Below are positions 22,773 to 36,435 of a DNA stretch of 64,000 nt, piece after piece. A program made the translations under genes and the position numbers. Under the pieces are notes generated by a model. It was not told the origin of the DNA and did not search any database. It saw nothing but the letters and a program-made list of their open reading frames with translations. How positions within the stretch are numbered: the first letter of the stretch is position 1; every line of letters begins with the position of its first letter. The DNA comes from Pelecanus crispus (lineage: Eukaryota > Chordata > Aves > Pelecaniformes > Pelecanidae): assembly GCF_030463565.1 (NCBI RefSeq), contig NC_134649.1:1808001-1872000 (forward strand), in the 5' to 3' direction.

Positions 22773-24574
22773 CCTCTTGTTCCTCCCCGCAGGCATCCAG
22801 CGGAACGCCCAACGCGCACAGCCGGTTCCCCTGCACCCACCAAATCCCCCAGCTCCAGGAGCGGTTTCTCGTATTGCGTGGTTTGCAGGAGCAGAACCCG
22901 ATTAAGAGACGACTTCCCAGGAACAATCCGCGTGTGTGTCTCTCCCCAGCTCTTCCACCCCTACTTGGTGAACACTCAGCTACTAGAAGCGATGAGCCAA
23001 AGTTGTTGCCAGGTTCTTCTCTGTGACGGCTCAGAACCTTGGCTGCCAGCACGGTGCGGGCTGCAGGGAGCTCCCCCGGGAGCAGCCGTGCTCAGAGCCC
23101 CCGCGCTCACCCACCAAAGACGCCCTTCCCCGGTCACCACCGGTCGAGACAGCCCCGACAGTACTGATCCCGCACGTTATCCTGACTTTTTGACTGTGGT
23201 ACGCTCGAAACAATCCCTGGACTGCCGTCAAGCATGCTTCTTCCTTGAAATCTATAGCCCCCTGTTCCCTCAAACAAACCAACCAACCAACCCACCCACC
23301 CCCAAAAACCAAAAGCAAAACCAACCAAACAAAAAAACAAACCAAAAAACCCCCACTCCCACAGCCCCCCAGAGACCAAACCAAAATCTACACCCACTTT
23401 TTACTAAAGCGTCTCATTCCAACTCCACAGTTTCCTCATTTAAGGGAAAGAATATTATGAAGCGCCTTACAAAACTCACCCCACCTTTGCAACACTATTA
23501 TTAGCACAAGTAAGGGTTTGCCTGTGCGCAGATTTTGTACCAATACAACTAACTACATTGGTTTGGAAACAAATACAGTTAATTCATAAAACTTCCTAGC
23601 ATCAGTGTAATTATATTCGTATAAACTTACTGATAAGAGTTCATGAAATCACTTAACTACTATGCTTAAATGCGTGCATAATTGTGCTTAAACCAGCTCT
23701 AAATTTGACAAACATATGCCTGACATTTTTAAAAGTGCTAGTAAAGAGTATGTTCAAATGAACCCCTTGGAGATCTCAAATCTAAATTAGGAATCCGAGA
23801 TAACAGGAACACAGAGATAGCATTAAGTTCCAGAAAATACGTTCAGGCCTCAAGCCTAACAATTTGCCTATATTCAAAATTTCATGCAGCTCTGCTATCT
23901 GGTATTAGAAAGCATTTTGTGTTGATAAACAGAAGAATTTGTTAGGAAATAGCTGGTATTTAGAAACTCTTAGGAAACCAGTTTACTGGGACACAGCGGG
24001 GGCTCGCAGGCAGGCAGCCACCCCCCCGAGCTGGCGCACCTCCGCCAGACTCTCCGCCGGTTATGTTCTAGCCAACCATTAGAATTAATTTTCTCTTTTC
24101 TTGACGACGCTGGTGACTGCTACTAACAAAGCTGCTAACGCCTCCGAATCCCTGGCCCATCTACGCCAAAAGAACAACGGTACAAAATACGCTCCTGGAG
24201 AGCCTGCTTTGGCCAAAAGAGAGATAAAAAGTGGAAGATTGGAGTAAAGGTTCCATAAAGCGTGACAGAGGAGAGGACAGAGAAATGGCCAGGACCTGGC
24301 AGGGCTGACAGAGCCAAGGTTTTCCTGAGTAACACCTTGGTTCTGCACTCACAAAGTGCGCTGTAGCCTGCACGTATCTTGTGGCCCTTTTCTTCTCAAA
24401 AAATACCCAACTTAATACATTCCTGGAGTTAGGAACTCCCCCAGTCACCTCACGGTGGTCAGAGAGGCTGGGAAAAACATTGGGCAAAACACCCTCTCTT
24501 GAAAGTGAGCTTGGAGACCAGCTGCAGAAAGCAAAAAGGCAGTGAGGTCTCTGCTCATCAGCGTGTGCCGTGCC
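22773..24574. other. Intergenic, with A/C-rich low-complexity tract
   Basis: Region 23270-23385 is an almost pure A/C tract (words AACC, CACC, AAAACC). Elsewhere nothing recognised. A minus-strand open frame near 24085-24250 lacks clear splice sites and is not called. Confidence 0.5.
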
Positions 24575-25060
24575 GGGCTGCCCAGTGCAAGGCAGACACG
24601 GACTTGTCCTAGCGCAAGTCAAGTGCAGGGCCACAAAGCCGATCAAGGGACTGGAGCATCTTTCATACAAGGAGAGCCCGAGAGAGCTGGGACTCAAGCC
24701 TGGAGGAGAGAAGGCTGAGGGGGATCTCACCAGCGTGTATAAATACCGGACGGGAGGGAACGAAGATGAGAGAGCCAGACTGTTCTCGGTAGTGCGCAGT
24801 GACAAGAGGCAATGGGCACAAATTAAAAAAAAAAAAATTGGAAGTGTCATCTCCACACAAGAAAACACTTTTTTTTTTTTTTAAAAAAAAACCTACGAGT
24901 GTGGTCAGACAGTGGAGCAGGGTGCTCAGAGAGGAGGTACAGTCTCCAAACCTGACTTGACACCGTCCCGGACAACCTGCTGCAGTTGAGCCTGCTTCAG
25001 CAGGGCGTTGGACTAGTTGATCTGAAGAGGTCCCTTCCAACTTAAATGATTCTGTGATAC
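24575..25060 (+). mobile_element. Old, diverged CR1 LINE
   Basis: Worn CR1 words in order: CTGGGACTCAAGCCTGGAGG, AAGGCTGAGGGGGATCTCAC, GTGGAGCAGGGTGCTCAGAG, then GGTCCCTTCCAACTTAAATG and ATTCTGTGAT at the end. It is clearly older than the copies at 7335 or 22454 and is interrupted by A and T runs (24826-24837, 24869-24880). Confidence 0.8.
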
Positions 25061-28000
25061 AAGTCCCATCGGTGAATTTCGTGCAATTCAGAAACTCCAC
25101 TGAGAAAAAAAATAGAAGAAAAAAAAAAGTCTCAAACCATTATCAAGTTCCTGTGCATTACTCAGAGAAAAGTAACCCAAGGGGGGACAAACACCTTGCA
25201 GTCAGCAGTGCTGGCTCCATTAGAGGAGCCCTAGTGATTTATCTGTCAATACCGAATTGGCTAGCTACGGACTTGTAGCTGGAGAGGAGGCAGTAGTGAA
25301 TGCACGTAAAAGTTGTGGAGCCACAAAACAAGACTTGCGACAGAGAAAAGCCATTCTAGACATCCTCAACTTCTCTTTTTGCAGACTTACAGCACTTCCC
25401 AGTCAGGGTCAGCTGGCTGATCCCCAAACTGGCATTTGTTGCATGAACTTCCTCAATTTAAAAAAAAAAAAAAAAATTAAAAAAAAATAAAAAAGAAGCA
25501 TGTTCTTCTACCTCAGCCCCTTTCTCAGGGTCACTGGGTCTAGGTGTATTGCCTACCTTTACACAAGCCTGCAGCAGCCGGCTTGCACTCCCCGGCGTGA
25601 GGAATGCAGCATAGAGGCACATCGCTTCCTCTTTGCTGTCTCTACTTTTGTGTGTGTGTGGGTAATATCAAGGAAACTTACAGTATAAAACAAGAAGCAT
25701 CACAGGGATTGCTCAGTTTAAGTCCCAAATTTCAATTACCCCCGATACAACTCGTACAACACCCAACACAGTAACTGCCAGACACGTGGCACGGCTCCAC
25801 CACAGCGAACCATGAGATGGCTTACCAGAACGATGACTCCCCGTTTCAAAATGTCACCCGGCTCTTTGGCTATACCATTACTTAAAACAGCTTAACCATA
25901 ACGCATCTATACGCTACAGGCACTCTGCTCTCTCAACAGTGGCTGAAATGCAAAATGCTTAATGCAAATACTGAAACCCTGAGATGGGTTTCAAATGTGG
26001 ATGCACTCCAGGAACTCCTAGAGGTTTTTTTTTTTTTTTTTTACGCATGGTACCTTCAGGAATGAGGATCTTAAATACCTGGAGTCTTTGGACAACACAA
26101 ACAGCCTACAGAACAGGCACGCACAACCAAAGAGAAAGTCAATCTGCTCAAAGAAAATATTCCAAATTGATTAATTTGGGGGAAAGATTAAAAAAGTTTC
26201 AGTTTTGTTTTTTGGTTTTTTTTCCCCCAGGTTGTAAATTTTCTTTACATACCCTAGAAACAAAAGGTGAAGCGTAACTAGTTACATTTTGTTTAAAAGG
26301 GGGGAAAAAAAGTTTCCTGCCTGCTGAGATCTTACACTGGATGCTGAGGTTTTCTCTCCCATGGGGTACACGTCGTCAGAATCTGAGAGAGCTGGTAGCA
26401 AAATTTGCTCTGCAAAGGAAATTGCTTTACTACAGGTGGCTTAAAATTATCTGGTTTCTATTTATGTTCATTAACTCAAATACCTGGGGAGAAGTAATGT
26501 TGGCTGAGACTTCAAATCCTTGCCTTTTCAAGCAAGGGTTATCAAAGCTGACAGTCCCCCACCTCTGGGTTATCCACAGACTCCCAACAGAAAGAAAAAA
26601 AAAAAATGTAAGCCATATTTCTGAAAAGATAAAAGAGGATTTCTTTTCTGTCCTGTCTTTTAGGCATCATGGAAAATATTTTTTAAGAAAATGGCATTAC
26701 AAACCACTTCTCCCCGTTCTGCTATATGCTACAAGCAGGAGCAGCAGCTTTTTGAGAAACGTCCATAGAAAAAACAGGTCACAAAGGAATGAGAGAACTG
26801 GAAATAACAGAAACCATAAAGGAAAATATTTTAGAAGGAACAAAGAAAAAAAAAATTCCAAAGTTTTCTTCTTACCTGATTTCCCAGCCACGAGTTGTCG
26901 TCATTCACCACCCTCCCACCCCCTCGCAGTTCTAAGGTCTGCATCTTAACCAGCTAAATGCTATTAAATAGTCAGAGAATTAGCTTTGGACCCATGTGTG
27001 TATTAGAACATCTGAAGGGAAATTAGGCAAATAATCACTTTTTATTCAGAAGCCTAACTCAATTTTAATATTAGAAAAGTACTACTTACTTCCAGTCCCA
27101 CCAGTTTTCCCAGAATCTCCACTCCATTAAACTTGCTTGGCAAGATGCTGACTGACACCACATTTCCCCAATGAAATGCAAGTGGAGAGTCACTTGATCA
27201 TCGGCATTCCTTGGCAGACTGTTCCCGAGAGCGTTCCACAGCCTGCTGAGGAGTCTAGGAGCTGATTAACGCTTCCATACGCCTGCCCTATGCTGGTAAC
27301 CCCTTCTGGGGACACGAGGATGCAAAGTCACATCTGGAGAAATCTTAATGTTCCACGTAGATTGCTCAATCACTCTGTTCGTTCTTTCTGCTCCTATTCG
27401 AGGGCTACGGCTAGTCACTCCTGTCATTCTCACACCTTCTGCATCTCGTATCTGCCAAACACCAGTATCAGTGGAACAGTAAACTTCGTAGAAAGCGATT
27501 CGTAGAAAGCGATTCTAAAGAATATTACTTTTGGATTGCCTAACAATAACATTACAAAATAGCCAAGCCAGTTATTTCTGCTGAGGAACAACACGTGCAA
27601 ATCATGGAGCTCTGGTAAAAAGAAATTTCAATACAAAAGCCTTAGGAACATAATTATATAAAATAACGACAGCCAGAAATGCCTTTCTTTTATGCAAATT
27701 TCATAGCACACGAATCCCTCCTGGTCCAAACTTGTGCACACTAAGGATTTTACCTTATTACTTACTTCCACTTCTTAAAATCAAGTATAGCTAGCAAAAT
27801 GTATGCTGTGCTCTATGCACACAGCCGCTAAGCAAAAGACAAAATAAAGTCTGCTTTGGGATATATGTTTACTAAATGCATGAGAGATTAACAAATTCTG
27901 TTTCTAGAAATCCAGAGATGCAGAATTCCGGAACCAGAAACATAAGATAAGACCCTGGAAACCGCAGTGGATATGGCCAGAAAAATGTTAATGCTAACAA

Positions 28001-31000
28001 AGCACTGCTATAACACGTTTTTTTTGTTGGGCAACAAGTTAAAAACACTTTAACACAGATGACATTCACCAGAGTCATCCACACAGAGAGAAGACTATTT
28101 TGTTGGTGGTTTTGGAATATCTGACTATGTATATTAGGCAATGGTTTCATTTCAGTGCTAAGTTACAGCTACACCGACACCCAAGTCACATATACTTACC
28201 TTGAAGCGAGAATAAATGGGAAAGTTAAAAACATTGTGGCACTTCATGGCTCTTGCTTGGAAGACAGGCTGTTGTGTAGATACACATTTAATGGTCATTC
28301 CTCTACCTTGGAAGAAAGGCTGAATGTATTCAGTGGTATTAATGAACAAATAAGCAGCAGGTATGATCATCACGTCAAGAAAAGCTTCGTAATGCAAGCT
28401 AGTTGTAGGTCAAGCCAAAACCAGTCCTTTCTATCAGCTTCACCAGATAAGCAACTGCCTTCTGCTCTGCTACTCACTAGGACAGGATATTCCCTACAAT
28501 TTGAGTTATGAAATAAAAAGACTATTGGACCTCAACAACCAGTAGGTAGTGGGATCTGCCTCCCTCATTTGAGCACCTCGCCAGCATTAATCTCACAGCA
28601 GCAGCACATTTTCCTTACCTCAAGGTTTGGTTCTTGCAAACTCTGCCTAGGGGAGAGCAGGCAAGGAGAAGGGCAATGGCAGGGCTGAAGCCCACTTGCA
28701 GCCCCTTCCACACAGCGCGATTCCACAGGTCTGCACAACCGCAATTAACGTTCAGGTTGTTTCATCTGCTCTGCCTAATCAGTAGTCACCTTTTTACTGT
28801 TGTTTGAGGTTCTGAATGGGGTAGCCCCGTTAATTCAAAGCCTGATTCTGAAGGCTCAACACATTATTGTGCTCACTGACCTTCCCTTGCTTATGAGCCT
28901 ACTGCATCTGAAGATGACAGGGTCCAGTTTCGGTCATGGCGATGCCAAGGATACGGACCCTGCTCCTTCTGCTCCACTTTCCCTCGGCACAGCTCGTTCC
29001 AGTCCTCCTCTTTAACCGATCTGGAAATCCTTAGTTACTGGTCTCCTGCTGAAACAATGGTGCCTGTCAAAATGCAAACCTGGGCTTTTCCTCATCCTGT
29101 TGTCTTCTACTCTCCATGTAGGATGGAAATCCCTAAAAGGTACTGGTATAGGCTAGCAACGGGACTATTTGACTTTAGGATGAACCCACTGAACTACAAT
29201 TCATTGGGAACCGATTTGTCAAGAGGAGACGCACCCTCGAAAACGATGGCATCTTGCAAGATTCTGAGATTAGAGGGGATCAGAGTCGCCAAAGAAACTG
29301 TCTAAGTACAGAAGGGCAGGACAGATCCACTTTGTCACTGCGGTGAGGTGGACTTGCCTCTATCAAAACCTCAGTAAAACATAAGGATCTGACTTGCCTC
29401 AACAGAGGGATTGCCAAAGGAGATCAGAGGACGGCAACGCTACGGATCTCAAGAGCGTTTCTTCCGCAATTTCAATGCTTTAACCATCAATTAAAAACAA
29501 CGGCTTTCTGTATATGTGATCAACTGTGCTGCAAATCCGTGGGTTCCCACCCGCAGTCAGGCCTCAAGTCAGCTGCAGGGGGATTCTGTCAAAACAGGAT
29601 TAGGCCATGAGAAGAGGTGGCCAGAACCAAGGGAAGGAGATGGATCTCAACAGAGGGAGCGATATACGTGCACATCTAATCAGGACTTCAGAAGAGCACC
29701 TACACTTTTTAATTAAAACACTTAGTGAGCCTAATGTACAGGATTCAGTCATAGGACCTTTTGGCAGCAGTCTAAAGGATACCCCTTAAAAAACAAACAA
29801 AAGACACCCCCCCCCCCCCCCCCCCAAACCAACCAACCAAAAAAAAAACCCAAAAAGGCAAGACATGCTCTCTATAGGTACTCCTACACTCCTGTCCCTC
29901 CTTTATCGTGGACTTTTTTTTGGGTGGAGTTTAGACATTTCTGGAGAGTACAACATTGCTCTACAATTATAAAGTGAATTTGTGATAGAAGCCCTTTGTA
30001 GGGAAAAAAAAAATTCAAGTAGTATCTCCCTTTGCTTAAATTCATTTCCTACCCCTACCTTTGAGTTCCACCCGCATTTCCTTTGTGTTCAGAGATGCTG
30101 AGTGAAGACATATTGTGAGTATTTACGGAAGGAAGGTGGAAAGCTGGAACAAGCTGAAGATTAAATCAAGGGGAAGATATTTTGCTGGGGTCTGTGAAAA
30201 ACAGAAGTTGGTGAGCCACTGTCTTCATTTTAGAGGAACAAAACACCTTTAGTACTCACCCCTACCTAGTAAGTAATACATCAGAATCTCCCCATTTTAC
30301 CCCACTGAACAAAAACCAAAGGTGATTTGTTTATGTCATGCTACTGTCCTCGTACTAATACTTTTCCTGGTACTAGAACTTACCTTTAGTAACATGTATG
30401 CAGAGATGTATCTTCAAATGTATATGACCACGTATATCAAAGTGTTTTAAAAGTTCACAAACGTACTAATTAATACAAAACACTCAAGTCATTTGACTTC
30501 TCATTTGTATAATCACTTGTCACGAACTTGCGTGTGAATTACATACATGCCCAGTAAAACAAGTATAGCTCATCTGCATCCACAAAAGCTCCATTTGCAT
30601 GGATGGTCATTGCAAACGAGCATTTGGCACGCAGCTCTACATACCAGCAGATGCTCTTTCAGCCTTTCTGTATCTTCAGAATCTGATCCTGTAAGTCTGC
30701 CTATTTCCTCAGATGAACACTCACCTTTCTTTGTAAGCACACACTCTCATTTATGCTAGCTGGCATTCCTGGGTTTTCTGATGCCTGTAGTAAGATACCC
30801 CATAACTGCCAACTGATTTTTTTTTTTTTTTTTTAAATCCATTTTCACACAAATTAATTTGAGTTTCAAATGCCTGACTGACGTGTGGAACTGTCTCAGA
30901 AAAAAAAACAGAGGGTGGCCACAGAATTTTCACATAGAGAAACAAGATTTGAAAATGCAACTCTACTTGTTTTGCCCACACTGCAGTGATTTCTAGAACT

Positions 31001-32899
31001 CTCAACTACCAGAAGAACTCAAAATGTTAATAAACCACAAACATTCATTTCCTATGGGTTTCCACTCATGAGGCTGAGATAGGAAAGCAAATATTTAAGG
31101 AACAATGACAGAAAGAGTACATTTTTAAGATTACTGTAAAAACAGTAGAAGCAGACGTAAGAAAATAAACAAGGTTATATCATTTTGTATTTTCAAGAAA
31201 GAAGCTATTCATGAAGTATGGAGGAAAGAAGAAGAATGTATTTTATTCCTCCCCTCATGGGGCTTTTAAATAAACACAACGTATCGCAAGCTCTGGGAAT
31301 TTTCAAAAAGAATAACGCAGCACATAAGCAGCAATAACATTCAGAGCCTCTGAATATTTCCCTCGCTCATCTCCAAGCACACATTCCAGTGTAAAGATCT
31401 GTGCTTTGAGCTTCATTCAGAAGACACACGGAATGCTGAGGCACTTTGTACAGCTATTATCCAAAAAGTCTGACCCCGCAATAAATGGCACTACAGAAGC
31501 AAGCTAAATTATCAAAACTTTATTTCAGCATTGTATGCTCAACAGGGTGCTTTGCATATCTGACTAAGCAGCCAATTTGCTGCTAGGTAAGCAAAGAATT
31601 TCTGATCCTGTTTGTACAACGCTGAACTCCAGCGCACAAGAGGGTGAACTGTGAATATTCTGTGAAGCTCATTTGATTAAATCATTTACTACTTTTGTAA
31701 TAGCATTTCTGTAAAGGAAAAGCACTTCCATTTGCCTGAATGTAAATGTTGCTTTAACAGAAATGGGAATACCTGAGCCATGTGAAGAAAAACAAACACA
31801 CAGGGCCTAGCCAGCCTGTTTCTTTTTGAAGTGAAGTCTTTTTATGCTTAGCAGATGACAAATCCTCTTTGGTATATTCAATATTTAATATCCACCACTT
31901 AGTTCTAGGTTTTGCTTTTGTCATATTTAAAAGAAAAGAACAGAACATGTCATTTCCCAGGGCCTAGAACAGTAGTACTGCACTCAATATGGGTAGTGAT
32001 TAATAACGAGAAATCCTTCCTCTCTTTTTCTACCCAGATCTTTTCTGCGCCCTCCCCAGCATTTTTTTCCAGTCTGAAAATCATTGTAAGATTTTTCTGG
32101 GTCCAGCACTGGCAGAGTGTGCTCCTCACCCACTGCAGCCCTCTGGGACTGTGTGGATGGGAAGGATGGATTTCAGACACTTGGCCCGTTGACTCGCCCT
32201 TCAAAGCACCATCTGGCACGCTTACGTTTCCGTATGTTGTCTCTGAGGTTCAAGATTCAGCAATGAAACCCGGATCCCTCACACTGGAAGCAACACCCAG
32301 GATGAAATAGATCAGAAAAGTTAGTAAAAACCTAATTATTCTTGTTAGCAAAGAACAAGTCCAGAGAAGAGCTAAGACTATCTTTGTAACAGATCTCATC
32401 AAGTATATAGGCGCTTCACAAAAGTGAAGGCTGAAAAGGGATAAAATTCCTCCCTCTACATACCTAAGGGATATACCTAAGGGATAAGAGAGAAGCAGCG
32501 CTATTTGATCTAACAGATATTATGACTACAAGTATACAGCCAAACCACCATGAAAAAAATTAGATGGCTTATATCCACCAGAGGCTTTTGAACAGCCTCA
32601 GCATCTTTTCCAGTTCTGTTTCCAGTTAAAGGCCATGCAACTTCCTCGTGCTGATCATACTTCCCTCTAGGAATAGTTTTTCATTGACATATTGACCATC
32701 CAGACTGAGACCCTCGCTGAGGAAAAAAAACCACAGCTACTTATTATTACTGCCACTTCAATCACAGAAATACTGGATGGAAAGAATGAGCTAAATAACT
32801 CTACAGAAAACAATCTGACAGTTGCAGAGAAATTACAAGGTGAACAGGAGCCAACAATGTTTATTTATTTTGACAGCAGCACTGCACTTCACGGGGATC
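25061..32899. other. Intergenic, no gene recognised
   Basis: Notable content: A-rich stretch 25456-25497, (TG)n at about 25650-25661, T run 26024-26042, 14-bp tandem duplication at 27487-27514, poly(C) at 29807-29825, T run near 30819-30834. A short segment at 28619-28646 (minus) has a strong pyrimidine tract and acceptor (CTCTCCCCTAG) and a consensus donor (GAG|GTAAGG) and could be a 28-bp exon. Open frames in this stretch do not look like genes. Confidence 0.45.
29807..29825. repeat. poly(C) run
   Basis: 19 consecutive C, followed by AAACCAACCAACC and an A run. On the minus strand it is a G19 run that could form G-quadruplexes. Confidence 0.95.
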
Positions 32900-33395
32900 A
32901 AAGACAAATATAACCCAGGTCTCAGCTGGAGTACAGCACCCAGCTTTGGAATGTTGTGCCGTAAGAAAGAGGTGTACCTAATACAGACTATCTACAGAAA
33001 GCCAGGAAGAACGAGCAGATGTTCAGCAAACAACCTACAAGGAAGGGCTGAAGAAACAGAGGATGCTGGCATGACAACACGACCACAAAGACTGCAAGTA
33101 CTTTAAATGAAGTGGTTTGTTTTTTTTTAAAGGAAAAAAAAAGGGAAATACCTTTTTTCCTGTCACGGCCTGTATGAGAAGAAATGGCCTTACACTGCAG
33201 CAAGGAAGACTCAGGTTAGATGTTATGACTAGCAAGGATGGCAAGGTACTGGAGCAAATTATTGGGGAGCAGAAATTTCAATATTACTTACCTCCAAGAG
33301 CAGCCGACATAAACATCTGTTAGGAAGAAAGTTATGTGTGGCTGACCCTGCCCTGAAAGGAAGTATGGACTAGATGGCCTTCCATACTTATGAGT
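32900..33395 (+). mobile_element. Old, diverged CR1 LINE
   Basis: Recognisable CR1 words: CAGCTGGAGTACAGCACCCA, AAGAAATGGCCTTACACTGC, AGCAAGGAAGACTCAGGTTA, GATGTTATGAC and, near the end, ACTAGATGGCCTTCCATACT. Strongly decayed and interrupted by T/A runs. Confidence 0.7.
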
Positions 33396-36344
33396 CAACG
33401 GTTGATTATTTCATATTCTATCATTATTTATTTGCTTTACTATAATGTCTATACAGTCTAGCCACTGACTCATGCCAAGTCCTGGGATAGGATAAACATG
33501 TGACAGAAATTCCACAATAGGCACAAAAAAAGAAATGTAAGAGGCAAGAGTAGAATAGGCAGGGAGGGAGGCCCAAAGAAACAGCAAGACAGCATTGATA
33601 GTCCCAATGGCACGTCAACAAGTAACTCTAAAGACTTTTGCAGTTGTCATAGCAAAGGAAAATTAAGGGTTGTTTAGGAGAAGGGGTTGTTTATGGGCTA
33701 CTCCTCCTTCTATGAAAATAATGCTTTATAAATGCAACAGGCAGACAGTGGAGGCTGGCACACCACACCAAGCAAGATTACTGGCTGACTAAGGTGAGGT
33801 AATGAGAAATAAGGCAGTGCGGGATCCGAGATAAGGAAAAAAACTTCCTACTGAAAGCAAGAGAGCAAAGCACAAGAAAGGGATGAAATCTCAAACCACT
33901 ATCCCGTACGATGCCCTCCGCAGCATCGCTCCGTGCGGATGTAACACATGATGAAATTTGTCAAGTTAGAGAAAACAATATTGGAAGGAGTGATTTAATT
34001 AGATGGTGAGATGTTGCGAAGTTTTACATGTGCAGATGGCCAAGGACCTCATCGCTTAAGATTTCATGTAGAAAGAAATATGGAAGTTCAGACAACCCTA
34101 CTCAGAATTAGAGACAATCTTGTTTCAAAGATGATTCCTGATTTGAATTTGCATGAATTTGCAAATAAGGCCGTTTCATCTGCCGCAACTAAGACAGCGA
34201 AGAAGGAGGACTGGCAGAGGAAGAGAATCTCCCGTTTAACCGTGTGATGCATAAGCTGACGCCTCATTTACACAGACACCTTCAGAAAGACAAAATGAGA
34301 TTTTAAATTGTGACAGAAAACAGAACTAGGTAACCCCAGAACTGCTGGCATGACCACTAGTTTCATGCTTACACAAAGTGAGGGACAGAGGAAGCAAGAT
34401 GACGACTGCGGTCTTTGATTATATACAGAAAACCAAAAGAGGGACAACCATGACATGGTAAGGAAGCATCTAGGAAGGCGAGAAAAGAAGTGGTGGCAAC
34501 CAGGCACAGATGCCATGGGAAAACAGAAGTCCAAGAGCATGACTGCTAGTGGCAGAAGCAAGACGATGAAGGAAATTTCTGCTTCTAGCTAGTGGAGAAT
34601 CGTGGTCCTCTTGCTGAGGAATAAACACGTTCACGTTGGCTTTGCGCTCCACTTTATGTTGCAAACTGACCAGCTTGAACAGATTTAAGAAAATCAGACA
34701 TCATAACCTCTTCCGCTCCGAGATAAAGTTCAGTTTTTGACTTCAACATCACTACAGCTGAGCCGTGAATCACAACCTCAAATGATTTATTATCTGCAAA
34801 TGGATGTTACAAGACCATATGTCTCAAGACAGAACGGATGACCGGGCCATTTACCGAATTTAGTTGTAACGTTCCGTGTTAACCTCCAGCGTTCACCAGG
34901 CTTGCCCACAGAAAACACCCACGCTTTCGTGTTTTCCAGGGGACTGTTTTCACCCGTAATTTTATGAAAGGCTGAAGCACCACATAAACCTCAAGTAGTA
35001 AAATGGGGTGTACACCAGTAAACTTTAAAATGCATTACATCTATCTGGAGGGGCTGGGAACAAGACAATCGCATCATCTTTTACATATTCCTATGCAATT
35101 AAAGCAAAATCTTTTGTTCAGATCACAGAAGTCAGCTGTGTCAATTGAATTGCTCCGATTGAACTAACTGGATTTCCATTGCTCCAGTTTTGAACAGTTT
35201 TGTATGACGTTCAAAAGACTGAAGACTTTATAAATGGAAGTGTGTGTGGGGAGGGACGACAAATGATTTGGCTGTTACCCAGAAAATAACAACCGCGTAA
35301 TGTATTTCACTGGAGCAGCACGCCGCGTTTTATCTTTCAGCAGACGCCTCCATTTACCAGGGCGGTGCACGAAGCACTTCCCATGTTTTAGGGTCCTCTT
35401 TCCATGAGGAAGGAGGTAGGGACCCTCACTCTACAGCCTACTGAAGTAAAACTGAACGTTCCTTATCAAAGTCCTGCTTCACCCCTGTAGCTACTCTTGC
35501 GTTAGCAGACACAAAACGTACTTGAGTGACAGCTTTACAGGACAGAGTGCACGGACTACTTGTGAAACTCCTGCTTTTGCCACCCAGAAACTCCACACCC
35601 ACCTAGGAGGGAAAACACCACAGTGTGGCCACAAGAGGATTAGGGTTCTCAACTATTTCCAGAAAAACATTTATTTAATTAAATTTTAATTAAGCGCCAG
35701 GCTAGATCTCATGGCTGATGTCTACCAGCAGCTTCTGTACAAACTTGCTGATTGTTCTTTATTCTCACTGCAGAAGTGGAACTGTAAGCGGCTTACGAGC
35801 CAAACCCCAAAGCGCTCACGAAGCCAACGGCAACAGCTCCATTAACTCTACGAGCCAGGGCACCCCATCCACTCTGCGCTCAACCTGCTGCTCCGCACCA
35901 ATTCATTATACTTATTCCAGTACGTCCCTTCCACTTTAAAGGCATCAGTGGCGCAGGCATGCAAGAGGAACCCTGCTTTGTAACTTTCTAAAAAGGCCCA
36001 TCTACTTTATCTTTACAATTAATTTGGTTCTGATAACAACTACGCTACAGAATTTGCTTCCTTCCCCCTTCATTCTGTCTCTGAATAAAGAAAGTATCCA
36101 CATATTCTAGCACGAGTCAAGTCTTCAATTTGTGAAATTAACTTTTCCTTTTCTTCCTCTGGGTCTTAAAAGTAGCTGCATTTACTTTTATAACAGGGTA
36201 TAAAAAACGACAGAAGACACACCACACACTCGAAGACCAGCCTGCACACCTAAGAAGCACCAGGTATTTTGGGGCGGACAGGGAGGGTAACTCCGCTGTC
36301 AGCATTTGTAAGTTCCGATCTATCTAGGTTTCCCACACGATGTC

Positions 36345-36435
36345 CACACCACTTAGCTCAGTTTACCCATCTATAAAATGGACGCGAGTCTTCCTCCTAG
36401 TTTGTACATCTCATGGATATTATTCATGATTCTAC
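36345..36435 (+). mobile_element. MIR-like SINE fragment
   Basis: CACTTAGCTCAGTTTACCC, then ATCTATAAAATGGA followed by a CT-rich stretch and CTCATGGATATTATT, resembles the MIR 3' half (CTCAGTTTCCTCATCTGTAAAATGG and onward). Ancient and worn. Confidence 0.5.
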